A stretch of 64,000 nt of DNA from the NCBI GenBank assembly GCA_900316015.1, contig ONBG01000005.1, positions 3,740 through 67,739 of the forward strand, given 5' to 3'. Positions 54,982 to 63,027 of this stretch are shown one piece after another. Each line of letters starts with the position of its first letter. Position 1 is the first letter of the stretch. The position numbers and the translations under genes were made by a program. This DNA is from an uncultured Prevotella sp. Its GTDB lineage: Bacteria; Bacteroidota; Bacteroidia; Bacteroidales; Bacteroidaceae. The notes under the pieces are model-generated. The model made no database searches and was not told where the DNA came from. It saw only the letters and a program-made list of their open reading frames with translations.

Positions 54982-56343
54982 ATGACGAGTCATCTAAAAA
55001 TAATTTTTATTTTCTTTTTCTTCTTGGTCTTAGATATCATATCTGCCCAAGGTAAGAATGTGTACTCTTGTAATATTGGAATAGCGGACATCACACCAGA
55101 GAATCATGTTGTCTTAGCTGGATTCGCAGCTAGAAAAGGACTCTCTACATCTGTCCAAACGCATCTGTATAGCCATTGTCTTGTGATCCGTAGTCCTAAA
55201 GGCGAAAAGGTATGTATCATTACAAATGATATGATGGAACTAGACATCGATGAGACTTCTGACATGCGTGAATCCATTGCATCTCAAACAGGTCTTCCTG
55301 TGGATCATATTTTTATGCATAATATTCATACTCATTCTGCTCCCAGAACGGGAGGATCCAGTGCTGTTCCCGGTGGCAGTAACTATAAATATTCCATTAC
55401 GTATGACAAGATAATAGTAAATAATGCCGTCAAGACCATTCAGGATGAGAATAACTACAAAAGATTCCTCATGGAGTTTGGAAATACTACCTGTGCTATC
55501 AACATGAACAGAGGAGAAAAAAATGGACCATGTACCCATGACGTATATGTCTTAAGATTAATCGGCTTGGATAACAAACCAATTGTTTCCTTAGTTAATT
55601 ATTGCTGCCATCCAGTATGCTTAGGACCTGGGAGCCATGTGGTTTCAGCTGATTTTCCTGGGTTTGAAACTAAATTCTTAAAAGAGGCATGGGGTGGGGA
55701 GGTCTTTCATTTTACTTCTGCTTCAGGAAATGTGGATCCTATTGGCGGACCGCAAAGAGATACATTGAATTCTTATAGAAAAGGGAAGATGATGGCGGAT
55801 TCCATTCTCCTAAAAATGAAATTTCACAAAATTAAAATGAATAAGGATTTCAAAGTTTGCTGTATGGAGGCACGCCTTCCTTTCCGTATCAATCATATTA
55901 CACCTGATTCCATCATGAGATTTGCGCAATCTATTATTGATAATCCGGTAGAAGTTTCTCCGACATGGAAGCGAGATGTCTTAAATTGGAGCCACCAGAT
56001 GGTTGAACGGTATAAATTAGGAAAAATCCATGACTATTTACCAGTAGAGATTGCTGCTGTAAATATTGGAGGGTTCCCCATACTGTTTACCCAAGGAGAA
56101 CCTTTTAATGAATATGACGTACAGTTGCGCAGGGAGATAAACAAACCGATGTTGTTCGTCGCCTATACGAACGGTCAAAATTCTTATTTACCAAGTGCTC
56201 ATGCTTATCTTACGCCATATTATGCTTATGAAAAAGACCAAATGTTCGTCTATGTTAAGTCTCCATATCCGTTGTCAGATAAGTTCCCTAAAGTCTATTC
56301 CAAGGCATTATATGATATCGTAGAAAAGTCTTTGAAAAAGTAA
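54982..56343 (+). CDS. Neutral/alkaline ceramidase-like metallo-amidase
   Basis: 453 residues from MTSHLKIIFIFFFFLVL, a signal peptide; the start at 54919 adds no export signal. The zinc residues of the neutral ceramidase fold can be assigned: NIHTHSAP (His116/His118), CCHPVCLG (His210), QGEPFNEYD (Glu373), and a YTNGQNSY segment (Tyr402). Only the N-terminal catalytic domain is present; the C-terminal Ig-like domain of full ceramidases is absent. Ceramidases cut the N-acyl amide of ceramide. Placed between SusD and two hexosaminidases, it may act on another amide here, such as an N-acyl or lactyl-peptide bond, but that is inference. Confidence 0.83.
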   Translation: MTSHLKIIFIFFFFLVLDIISAQGKNVYSCNIGIADITPENHVVLAGFAARKGLSTSVQTHLYSHCLVIRSPKGEKVCIITNDMMELDIDETSDMRESIASQTGLPVDHIFMHNIHTHSAPRTGGSSAVPGGSNYKYSITYDKIIVNNAVKTIQDENNYKRFLMEFGNTTCAINMNRGEKNGPCTHDVYVLRLIGLDNKPIVSLVNYCCHPVCLGPGSHVVSADFPGFETKFLKEAWGGEVFHFTSASGNVDPIGGPQRDTLNSYRKGKMMADSILLKMKFHKIKMNKDFKVCCMEARLPFRINHITPDSIMRFAQSIIDNPVEVSPTWKRDVLNWSHQMVERYKLGKIHDYLPVEIAAVNIGGFPILFTQGEPFNEYDVQLRREINKPMLFVAYTNGQNSYLPSAHAYLTPYYAYEKDQMFVYVKSPYPLSDKFPKVYSKALYDIVEKSLKK

Positions 56344-56355
56344 AGTCAAATAATT

Positions 56356-58200
56356 ATGAAAGTTATTTTCGTGAAAACAATGGCTCTATTAGGGTTAATG
56401 TTTCTGACCCTTAATATACATGCTCAACGTTATGGGATAATTCCCAAGCCGAAGACTTTAATAGAGGAGCAGGGATCTTTCAAATTGGATCCCTCAACTG
56501 TGATCTGTGTAAGTTGTCAGGATTCTGATTTTATAAATGTTGCGCAGAACTTTGCACATCAGCTAAGAACGGTATCTGGTTATCATATTCAAGTAAAGAC
56601 TTCCGACATCAATCCATCTGTTCACCAGATTGTTTTCATAAAACAGCTTGGCATGGATAAAGAAGCTTATCAACTCACCGTTGATAAGAAGAAAATTTCC
56701 ATCATAGCTACCGCACCCAATGGTGCTTTTTATGGAGTGCAAAGTCTGTGCCAATTGCTGCCAGCAGAAATCTATGGCAAGAAAGTAAATCGAAAGGTTA
56801 AATGGACGGTACCATGCTGTAAAATACAAGATGAGCCTCGGTTCTCTTATAGAGGAATGATGCTTGACTGTAGTAGGTACTTCATGCCAAAAGATTTTAT
56901 CTTTAAATTTATAGATCTATTATCCATGCACAAGCAAAATGTTTTCCATTGGCACCTTACTGATGACCAAGGATGGAGAATAGAGATTAAGAAATACCCA
57001 AAGTTGACAACCATAGGAGCTTGGAGGGCTGAGACAGGTGGATACAATAGTGCAAAAGGAGATGGGAAGCCTCATGGAGGTTATTATAGTCAAGATGATA
57101 TTAAGGAAATTGTGGAGTATGCACGACAGCGCTACGTGACGGTGGTTCCGGAAATAGAGTTGCCAGGGCATGCTACTGCAGCTTTGGCTTCTTATCCTGA
57201 ATTGGCAGTTTTTCCTGATCGTCAGTACAAAGTGGCTACGGGCTGGGGTGTTAAAAAGGACATAATGTCACCTACAGTTTATACATTCCAATTTTTAGAA
57301 GATGTCTTTCAAGAATTGCTGCCACTGTTCCCTTCTCCATATTATAGTATCGGAGGCGATGAATGTCCACGAGACCAGTGGAAGGAGAGCGAATATTGTA
57401 AGAATTTAATGAAGGTTTTAGGCACTGACAATGCTGGAGATTTGCAAGCTCTCTTTGTGCAGCACATGACTAAATTCCTTGAAAGGAAAGGAAAAAGAGT
57501 GATCGGCTGGGATGAAATTTTGGACGATGGTGCTGTCCCTTCAACCATCGCACTATCCTATCGTGGTCATGCCCCTGCGGTTAAGGCTGTATGGCGGAAT
57601 ATGGATGCAGTGATGTGTCCTAACAGATGGTGCTATTTTGATTATTATCAGGAAGATCCAGAGAAAGAGCCACAAGCTCAAGGGCTTTTCTTGCCACTTC
57701 GTAAAGTTTATGACTATTTCCCTATTGGAGATACCCTTTCTACAAGCCGATATAAGTATATTTTGGGCGTTCAGGGATGTATCTGGACAGAGTTCATCCA
57801 AAACCCTAAACGCGTGGAGTATATGGGATTTCCTCGTGCTATAGCTCTCTCCGAGGTTGGATGGTGCGATAAAAATCATAAAGATTGGAATAGTTTCTGC
57901 AGGAGGATGGGAAAAGAATTCGCACGTCTTGACCAAAAAAATGTAGGCTACAGTAAAGCATTCTATCATGTACTGTTCAATTTTGACAGAAAGGAAACGA
58001 ATTATCCCAAGACTGTGGAGCTAACATTAGATGACCCTGATACAGAAATCCATTATACATTGGATGGTACGTGCCCTACGAGACATTCCCCTCTTTACAA
58101 GTCAGCATTGTCAGTTAACAAGGGGGATTACATCCGTGCACGTGGATTTAAGCAAACAGGTGAGGCTGTTGGCATAGAAGTAGAAAAACGCTTTAAATAA
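56356..58200 (+). CDS. GH20 beta-N-acetylhexosaminidase A
   Basis: 614 residues with a signal peptide (to about residue 24). The GH20b N-terminal domain (25-150) is followed by the catalytic barrel at about 155-500, with RGMMLDCSRYFMP, HWHLTDDQGWRIEI and the catalytic pair Asp335-Glu336 in SIGGDECPRDQWK. The C-terminal 540-610 holds a chitobiase-type domain (YTLDGTCPTRHSPLY). The mechanism is substrate-assisted by the acetamido group. It releases terminal GlcNAc or GalNAc. It precedes a second GH20 by 6 bp. Confidence 0.93.
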   Translation: MKVIFVKTMALLGLMFLTLNIHAQRYGIIPKPKTLIEEQGSFKLDPSTVICVSCQDSDFINVAQNFAHQLRTVSGYHIQVKTSDINPSVHQIVFIKQLGMDKEAYQLTVDKKKISIIATAPNGAFYGVQSLCQLLPAEIYGKKVNRKVKWTVPCCKIQDEPRFSYRGMMLDCSRYFMPKDFIFKFIDLLSMHKQNVFHWHLTDDQGWRIEIKKYPKLTTIGAWRAETGGYNSAKGDGKPHGGYYSQDDIKEIVEYARQRYVTVVPEIELPGHATAALASYPELAVFPDRQYKVATGWGVKKDIMSPTVYTFQFLEDVFQELLPLFPSPYYSIGGDECPRDQWKESEYCKNLMKVLGTDNAGDLQALFVQHMTKFLERKGKRVIGWDEILDDGAVPSTIALSYRGHAPAVKAVWRNMDAVMCPNRWCYFDYYQEDPEKEPQAQGLFLPLRKVYDYFPIGDTLSTSRYKYILGVQGCIWTEFIQNPKRVEYMGFPRAIALSEVGWCDKNHKDWNSFCRRMGKEFARLDQKNVGYSKAFYHVLFNFDRKETNYPKTVELTLDDPDTEIHYTLDGTCPTRHSPLYKSALSVNKGDYIRARGFKQTGEAVGIEVEKRFK

Positions 58201-58206
58201 AAAGAA

Positions 58207-60027
58207 ATGATACATCGACTATCTTTTACCATATTTGCATTCTTAATGATGATTCCTGCATATGCAGGAAGAATAAACATCATTCCACAGCCTTTGAATG
58301 TAGTTGAGCTCAAGGGGGAATTTCGGTTTGATGCCAATACTCGCATTGTTGTGCCTAAGGATAATGATGTAAAACGCGTGGCTGGTTATTTGGTAAAGGC
58401 ATTGCAGCAAACTGCTGGTTATACACTATCTATTGTGGGAGATCCACCGATTAGTAATTATGTCCATTTCAAAAAAGTAAATAATTTGGGGAAAGAGGCA
58501 TATCGCCTAAAAGTATCGCCTCAGTCTATTGTTATAGAAAGTAGTCAGGCTAATGGGGCGTTTTATGGATTGCAGTCTCTTTACCAACTTTTGCCACCAG
58601 AAATCTTTGGCTTTAAGAGATCAAAAGTGGTACTGTCTGTTCCATGCTGCCAGATTGACGACAAGCCCAGGTTCGTTTGGCGGGGTCAGCATCTTGATGT
58701 ATGCAGCCATTTCTTTTCTCCAGAAGATATTAAGCACTATATAGACTTAATTGCGCTACACAAGGGGAACATTTTTCATTGGCATCTTACAGAAGATCAA
58801 GGATGGAGGTTGCAAATCAAGAAATACCCTTTGTTGACAAAAAAGGGTTCAATCCGTAAAGAGACTGTTGTTGGCTCTTATAAGTCCAAAATCTTTGATG
58901 GTATTCCTTACGGAGGATATTATACACAGGAAGAGATACGAGACATTGTCAAATACGCATCCGATCGATTCGTCACCATTATACCAGAGATTGAGATGCC
59001 TGGACATGCTCTATCTGCAATCGCTTGCTATCCGGAACTATCTTGCCAGTTGGAAAACAAATATGAGGTAGGAACACGATGGGGCGTTTATCGACAAGTG
59101 TACTGCCCAAAAGAAGAGACATTCTCTTTTTTAGAGAATGTCTTGTTGGAGGTCTTTAAGCTATTCCCATCTAAGATTATACATATTGGCGGCGATGAAT
59201 GTCCTAAAAGCAGTTGGAAAAAATGTCCACATTGTCAGGCTTTGATCAAGAAACTTGGACTCAAGAACGAAGATGAATTACAAAGCTACTTCATTAAACG
59301 CATAGAAAAATTTGCCAATGAGCATGGGCGTGAGATCATAGGCTGGGATGAGATCCTGCAAGGTGGCATCGCTCCAAATGCGAAAGTCATGACTTGGTTG
59401 GAAGTACAAGGTGGAATTACAGCAGCTAAAATGCATCATGAGGTTGTAATGACACCCTACACAAAATACTATCTTGATTACTATCAGGCAGATCCTGAAA
59501 CAGAACAGATCTGTATGGGGGACCTTACGACACTAAAGACGATGTATGATTATGAGCCTGTACCTGATTCTCTTAGCAAAGAAGATCAAGCCTATATTAT
59601 AGGTGTCCAAGGTTGTGTCTGGACTGAATATATGAAGGATATGAAAAGAGTAGAATATATGGCTTATCCGAGGGCATGCGCAATAAGTGAATCAGCATGG
59701 AGCAGTAGGAAAAATAAGGATTGGAATAGCTTTATCCGTCGCCTTGAATATCATTTCAGGCGTCTTGACAATTTAAATGTCAACTATTGTCATGCCTTCT
59801 TCAATGTTCAAATAGAGGCTTACAAGGATGATGCTTGGGATAAGGTCATCGTGATGAATGTTGATGCATCCGACTCAGAAATCAGATATACTCTTGATGG
59901 CAGTACTCCAACATCCTCTTCAACCTTATACACTTCGCCATTTACCATTAACAAGTCCCAGGTTGTAAAAGCTTTAGCTTTCCGTAAGGGGCATGCATTA
60001 GGTAAGATCATGCAAAAAAGCTTCTAA
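58207..60027 (+). CDS. GH20 beta-N-acetylhexosaminidase B
   Basis: 606 residues, a paralogue of the previous gene (both have the same order of domains). The signal peptide ends near residue 21. The catalytic pair Asp330-Glu331 lies in IIHIGGDECPKSSWK, with HWHLTEDQGWRLQI upstream. It differs from its neighbour in RGQHLDVCSHFFSP, where the usual SRHF is CSHF, and lacks the Glu/Ala-rich substitutions of A, so the two may differ in linkage or aglycone. The C-terminus has the chitobiase-like domain (YTLDGSTPTSSSTLY). It ends 82 bp before the MurQ-like gene. Confidence 0.92.
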   Translation: MIHRLSFTIFAFLMMIPAYAGRINIIPQPLNVVELKGEFRFDANTRIVVPKDNDVKRVAGYLVKALQQTAGYTLSIVGDPPISNYVHFKKVNNLGKEAYRLKVSPQSIVIESSQANGAFYGLQSLYQLLPPEIFGFKRSKVVLSVPCCQIDDKPRFVWRGQHLDVCSHFFSPEDIKHYIDLIALHKGNIFHWHLTEDQGWRLQIKKYPLLTKKGSIRKETVVGSYKSKIFDGIPYGGYYTQEEIRDIVKYASDRFVTIIPEIEMPGHALSAIACYPELSCQLENKYEVGTRWGVYRQVYCPKEETFSFLENVLLEVFKLFPSKIIHIGGDECPKSSWKKCPHCQALIKKLGLKNEDELQSYFIKRIEKFANEHGREIIGWDEILQGGIAPNAKVMTWLEVQGGITAAKMHHEVVMTPYTKYYLDYYQADPETEQICMGDLTTLKTMYDYEPVPDSLSKEDQAYIIGVQGCVWTEYMKDMKRVEYMAYPRACAISESAWSSRKNKDWNSFIRRLEYHFRRLDNLNVNYCHAFFNVQIEAYKDDAWDKVIVMNVDASDSEIRYTLDGSTPTSSSTLYTSPFTINKSQVVKALAFRKGHALGKIMQKSF

Positions 60028-60109
60028 CGTTTGGGTAAGGTACAATGCTTCTATCTGTTTAAGAGGAGAAAATGAATAATATTCAATAACAATTTATAGA
60101 AACAATTAT

Positions 60110-60943
60110 ATGATGACATTAAGATTAACCGAACAACCTTCCAAGTATCGGCACTTGGAAAAGAAATCAGTAGATGAATTGGTAACATTAATCAATCAAG
60201 AAGACCAGACCGTGCCTTTAGCCATTCAGAAGGTTCTTCCAGACCTTGCAAGGCTGATTGAAGCCATCGAAGAGAAGCTGCGGAATGGGGGTAGAATGTT
60301 CTATTGCGGATGTGGGACAGGAGGACATTTAGCAGTTGATGATGTTCTGGAGTTACCAAACACTTATGGCATTGATCCGGAAATGATACAATGCGTTCTT
60401 GCTGGAGGAGTAGAGAACTTGGTCCTTGACTTAGAAGAAAAGGAAGACGACACAGAAGAAGGATGGCAAACCTTGGAAAGTAAGCATATCTCCCAGAAGG
60501 ATATAGTGGTTGGCATTTCGGCAAGTGGAACCACTCCGTATGTATTGGCTACGCTCAAGAAATGTAAGGAAAATGGTATTACGACTGGGTCGTTTGTCAA
60601 TAATCCAGATGCCCCAATATCCAAATATAGTGACTATCCTGTAGAAGTCATTACAGGACCAGAGTTCGTCACAGGCAGCACTCGTATGAAAGCTGGGACT
60701 TCCCAGAAACTCATCTGTGACATGATCTCCACTACATTGATGATCAGGCTCGGTCGCGTGGAAGATAATATGATGGTCAATGCAAATTTGATTAATGACA
60801 AAGTCATTGATCGTTCTGTCAGGATGCTGATGGAGCGCAATCCAGAACTATTAGACTATGACTATTGTAAGAAGATGATTGAAAAATGTGGAAGTGTGAA
60901 AAAGACGGAAGCATATTTGAAACAACAACAAATTATCAAATGA
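60110..60943 (+). CDS. murQ: Divergent N-acetylmuramic acid 6-phosphate etherase
   Basis: 277 residues, near the normal MurQ length of about 300. The start is the first of two ATGs. The SIS domain is plain: LTEQPSKYRHLEKKSVDEL, then the loop CGCGTGGHLAVDDVLELPNTYG (pieces CGCGTGGHL and ELPNTYG), SASGTTPYVL, and GPEFVTGSTRMKAGTSQKL. Glu81 keeps the place of the catalytic Glu of ECP; Glu109 or Glu112 the second. The usual GTSGRL is GTGGHL and ECP is ELP, so it is a divergent copy. MurQ removes the D-lactyl ether of MurNAc-6-P to give GlcNAc-6-P. The ATGA overlap at 60940 couples it to the kinase gene. Confidence 0.82.
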   Translation: MMTLRLTEQPSKYRHLEKKSVDELVTLINQEDQTVPLAIQKVLPDLARLIEAIEEKLRNGGRMFYCGCGTGGHLAVDDVLELPNTYGIDPEMIQCVLAGGVENLVLDLEEKEDDTEEGWQTLESKHISQKDIVVGISASGTTPYVLATLKKCKENGITTGSFVNNPDAPISKYSDYPVEVITGPEFVTGSTRMKAGTSQKLICDMISTTLMIRLGRVEDNMMVNANLINDKVIDRSVRMLMERNPELLDYDYCKKMIEKCGSVKKTEAYLKQQQIIK

Positions 60944-61791
60944 AACTTATAGCAGACAGCGGATCGACAAAGACTGATTGGGCGTGTTTACAGAAAGACA
61001 AAACCTGCATTCGTTTTACGAGTGCAGGTTATAATCCCAATTATATCACGGCAGAGTACATGTCAAAAGACATCCAGAATTCCTTGCCCCATTGTCTTGA
61101 TGAGGCAGAAATAACAGAGATATATTTCTATGGGGCTGGTGTAACAGAATTACAATTTCCATTTGTTCGTTCTGTGCTTCAAGGTATTTTCCCCAATGCA
61201 AGCACTATTTTTGTTGAAATGGACTTATTGGCAAGTGCCCGTGCTTTGTTAGGTGACCGTCCTGGATTTGCTGCGATTCTTGGAACAGGAACAAACAGTT
61301 GCCTTTATGATGGCCGAAAAATAACACTCAACGTTGATTCTTTAGGTTTTATCTTGGGTGATGAAGGAAGTGGAGCCTATATGGGCAAACAGTTAATCAT
61401 CGATTATATCCGACATAACATGTCTAAAGACGTCTGGAAAATGGTCGAAGATTATGTGAAGATGGATGGTGATGAAATCATCGATCAGATTTATACAAAG
61501 CCTTATCCAAATAGATGGTGTGCCCATTTTAGCAAGTTTATAGGAGATCATCTTCAGGATGAAACTTTTTATTTTAGAAATCTTGTTGAAAGGTCATTTT
61601 CTGATCTTTTTGAAAAGATTATCACGCATTATCCAAACTATCAAGCCTTTGAGCTCAATTGTGTAGGATCAATTGCCTATTGCTTTCATGACTACTTGGA
61701 AAAGGTCGCTTCCTCTTTTGGTATGAAAATGGGAAAGATTATAAGATATCCTATTGATGGTTTAGTAGACTACCACAGTATTCATCAATAA
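60940..61791 (+). CDS. BadF/BcrA-family sugar kinase, MurK/NagK-like
   Basis: 283 residues from MKLIADSGSTKTDW; the longer frame at 60886 overlaps murQ. The ASKHA nucleotide motifs are ADSGSTKTDW (phosphate 1), AILGTGTNSCLYDG (phosphate 2) and GDEGSGAYMG. The family includes N-acetylglucosamine kinases and the MurNAc kinase MurK of Tannerella forsythia (similar length as I recall). It would phosphorylate GlcNAc or MurNAc after import so that MurQ can act. The order murQ-kinase-transporter matches the MurTKQ set. The exact sugar cannot be read from the sequence. Confidence 0.83.
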   Translation: MKLIADSGSTKTDWACLQKDKTCIRFTSAGYNPNYITAEYMSKDIQNSLPHCLDEAEITEIYFYGAGVTELQFPFVRSVLQGIFPNASTIFVEMDLLASARALLGDRPGFAAILGTGTNSCLYDGRKITLNVDSLGFILGDEGSGAYMGKQLIIDYIRHNMSKDVWKMVEDYVKMDGDEIIDQIYTKPYPNRWCAHFSKFIGDHLQDETFYFRNLVERSFSDLFEKIITHYPNYQAFELNCVGSIAYCFHDYLEKVASSFGMKMGKIIRYPIDGLVDYHSIHQ

Positions 61792-61806
61792 AAAATTCTA
61801 AGAAAA

Positions 61807-63027
61807 ATGAGAACCAATCCATATCTGATACCTTTGGTGTATATTGGTGCCATGTTTTTTACTGTGGGCTTTACCCTTGGAATTAACAGTTATCTGATAC
61901 CTCTTCTTCAGACAGCCTTAAAAATATCATCTGGATATTCTTATTTAGTATTGGCGGCAAATTTCTCTGCATTCCTTGCATTTTCCTATCCAGCATCTCT
62001 TGTCATAAAAAAAGTTGGGTACAAGAGAACGATGGCACTATCTTTCTTATGCTTTTCCATTGCCTTTCTTCTCTTTATTCCTTCTGCACTCATGAAATCT
62101 TTCAGCTTGTTTCTGATCGCTTCTTTTATCAGTGGAACAGCGAATGCCATTTTACAATCTGCTATCAATCCTTATGTTACAATACTGGGCCCTATAGAAA
62201 GTGCAGCACGAAGAATGAGCTTAATGGGATGCTGTAATACTCTTGCTTGGTCAATCGCTCCCATTGCTCTGACTTGGATGATAGGAAAACCATTGCAAGA
62301 TGTGGGACTGATGGATATCAAGCGTCCTTTTGCGTTCATAGCTTTCTTTTCTATCGTCATGGCAATTGTCATGTTAAAGTCCCCTCTCAAAGAAATCAAG
62401 GCTACCGGTGAAGAAAACATAGAAGATTGCCCTTATGCCGCCCATAAAACAAGTATTTGGCAGTTTCCTCATTTGATATTAGGAGGAATAACGTTGTTTC
62501 TTTATGTTGGAGTCGAGACCGTAGCGGATGCAACGACTGTAGACTATGCCAACAGTTTAGGACTTGCCGACCCAACTCATTATTCCATTTACCCCAGTCT
62601 GGGAATGGTGACAGGATATATTGGTGGTATTGTATTGATTCCCAAGTATCTCTCCCAAATCAATGCGTTGAAGATTTGTTCCGTCATTGCAATGATGGGT
62701 TCCTTATTCGTCATCTTCCTGCCCGCAAACATATCCATTTATTGTGTCTATTTCATGTCCTTAGGATGTTCTTTAATGTATCCTTCCATTTGGCCATTGG
62801 CATTGACTGATTTAGGACGGTTTACCAAGACTGGCTCGGCGATTCTTGTTACAAGTATTGTAGGTGGAGCTGTTATTCCAACGCTTTTTGGATTCCTAAA
62901 AGACTCTTATGGTAATCAGCAGGCTTATTGGATTTGCATTCCTTGCTTTATAGCTGTTATGTTATATGCTTTTGTCGGATGTAAGATACGTTTAAAGTCT
63001 CAGTCATATAAAATCAAAAATCAATGA
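61807..63027 (+). CDS. MFS sugar transporter, FucP/NagP/MurT-like
   Basis: 406 residues with 12 likely membrane helices; the first half runs from YLIPLVYIGAMFFTVGFTLG and the FucP-type helix 4 region from SGTANAILQSAINPYVTILG, a fragment shared by fucose, GlcNAc (NagP) and MurT transporters. The middle loop is at about 195-215. It would carry a monosaccharide or amino sugar across the inner membrane with protons. It lies 15 bp after the kinase gene and overlaps the amide hydrolase start by 4 bp (ATGA at 63024-63027). The gene set implies MurNAc or GlcNAc as substrate. Confidence 0.85.
   Translation: MRTNPYLIPLVYIGAMFFTVGFTLGINSYLIPLLQTALKISSGYSYLVLAANFSAFLAFSYPASLVIKKVGYKRTMALSFLCFSIAFLLFIPSALMKSFSLFLIASFISGTANAILQSAINPYVTILGPIESAARRMSLMGCCNTLAWSIAPIALTWMIGKPLQDVGLMDIKRPFAFIAFFSIVMAIVMLKSPLKEIKATGEENIEDCPYAAHKTSIWQFPHLILGGITLFLYVGVETVADATTVDYANSLGLADPTHYSIYPSLGMVTGYIGGIVLIPKYLSQINALKICSVIAMMGSLFVIFLPANISIYCVYFMSLGCSLMYPSIWPLALTDLGRFTKTGSAILVTSIVGGAVIPTLFGFLKDSYGNQQAYWICIPCFIAVMLYAFVGCKIRLKSQSYKIKNQ

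Noticed and set aside
60072-60089. Five-codon ORF with a strong Shine-Dalgarno-like sequence before murQ
   Set aside because: Bacteroidota rarely use such sites and the peptide (MNNIQ) has no sign of regulating murQ. It is noted but not claimed as a leader peptide.
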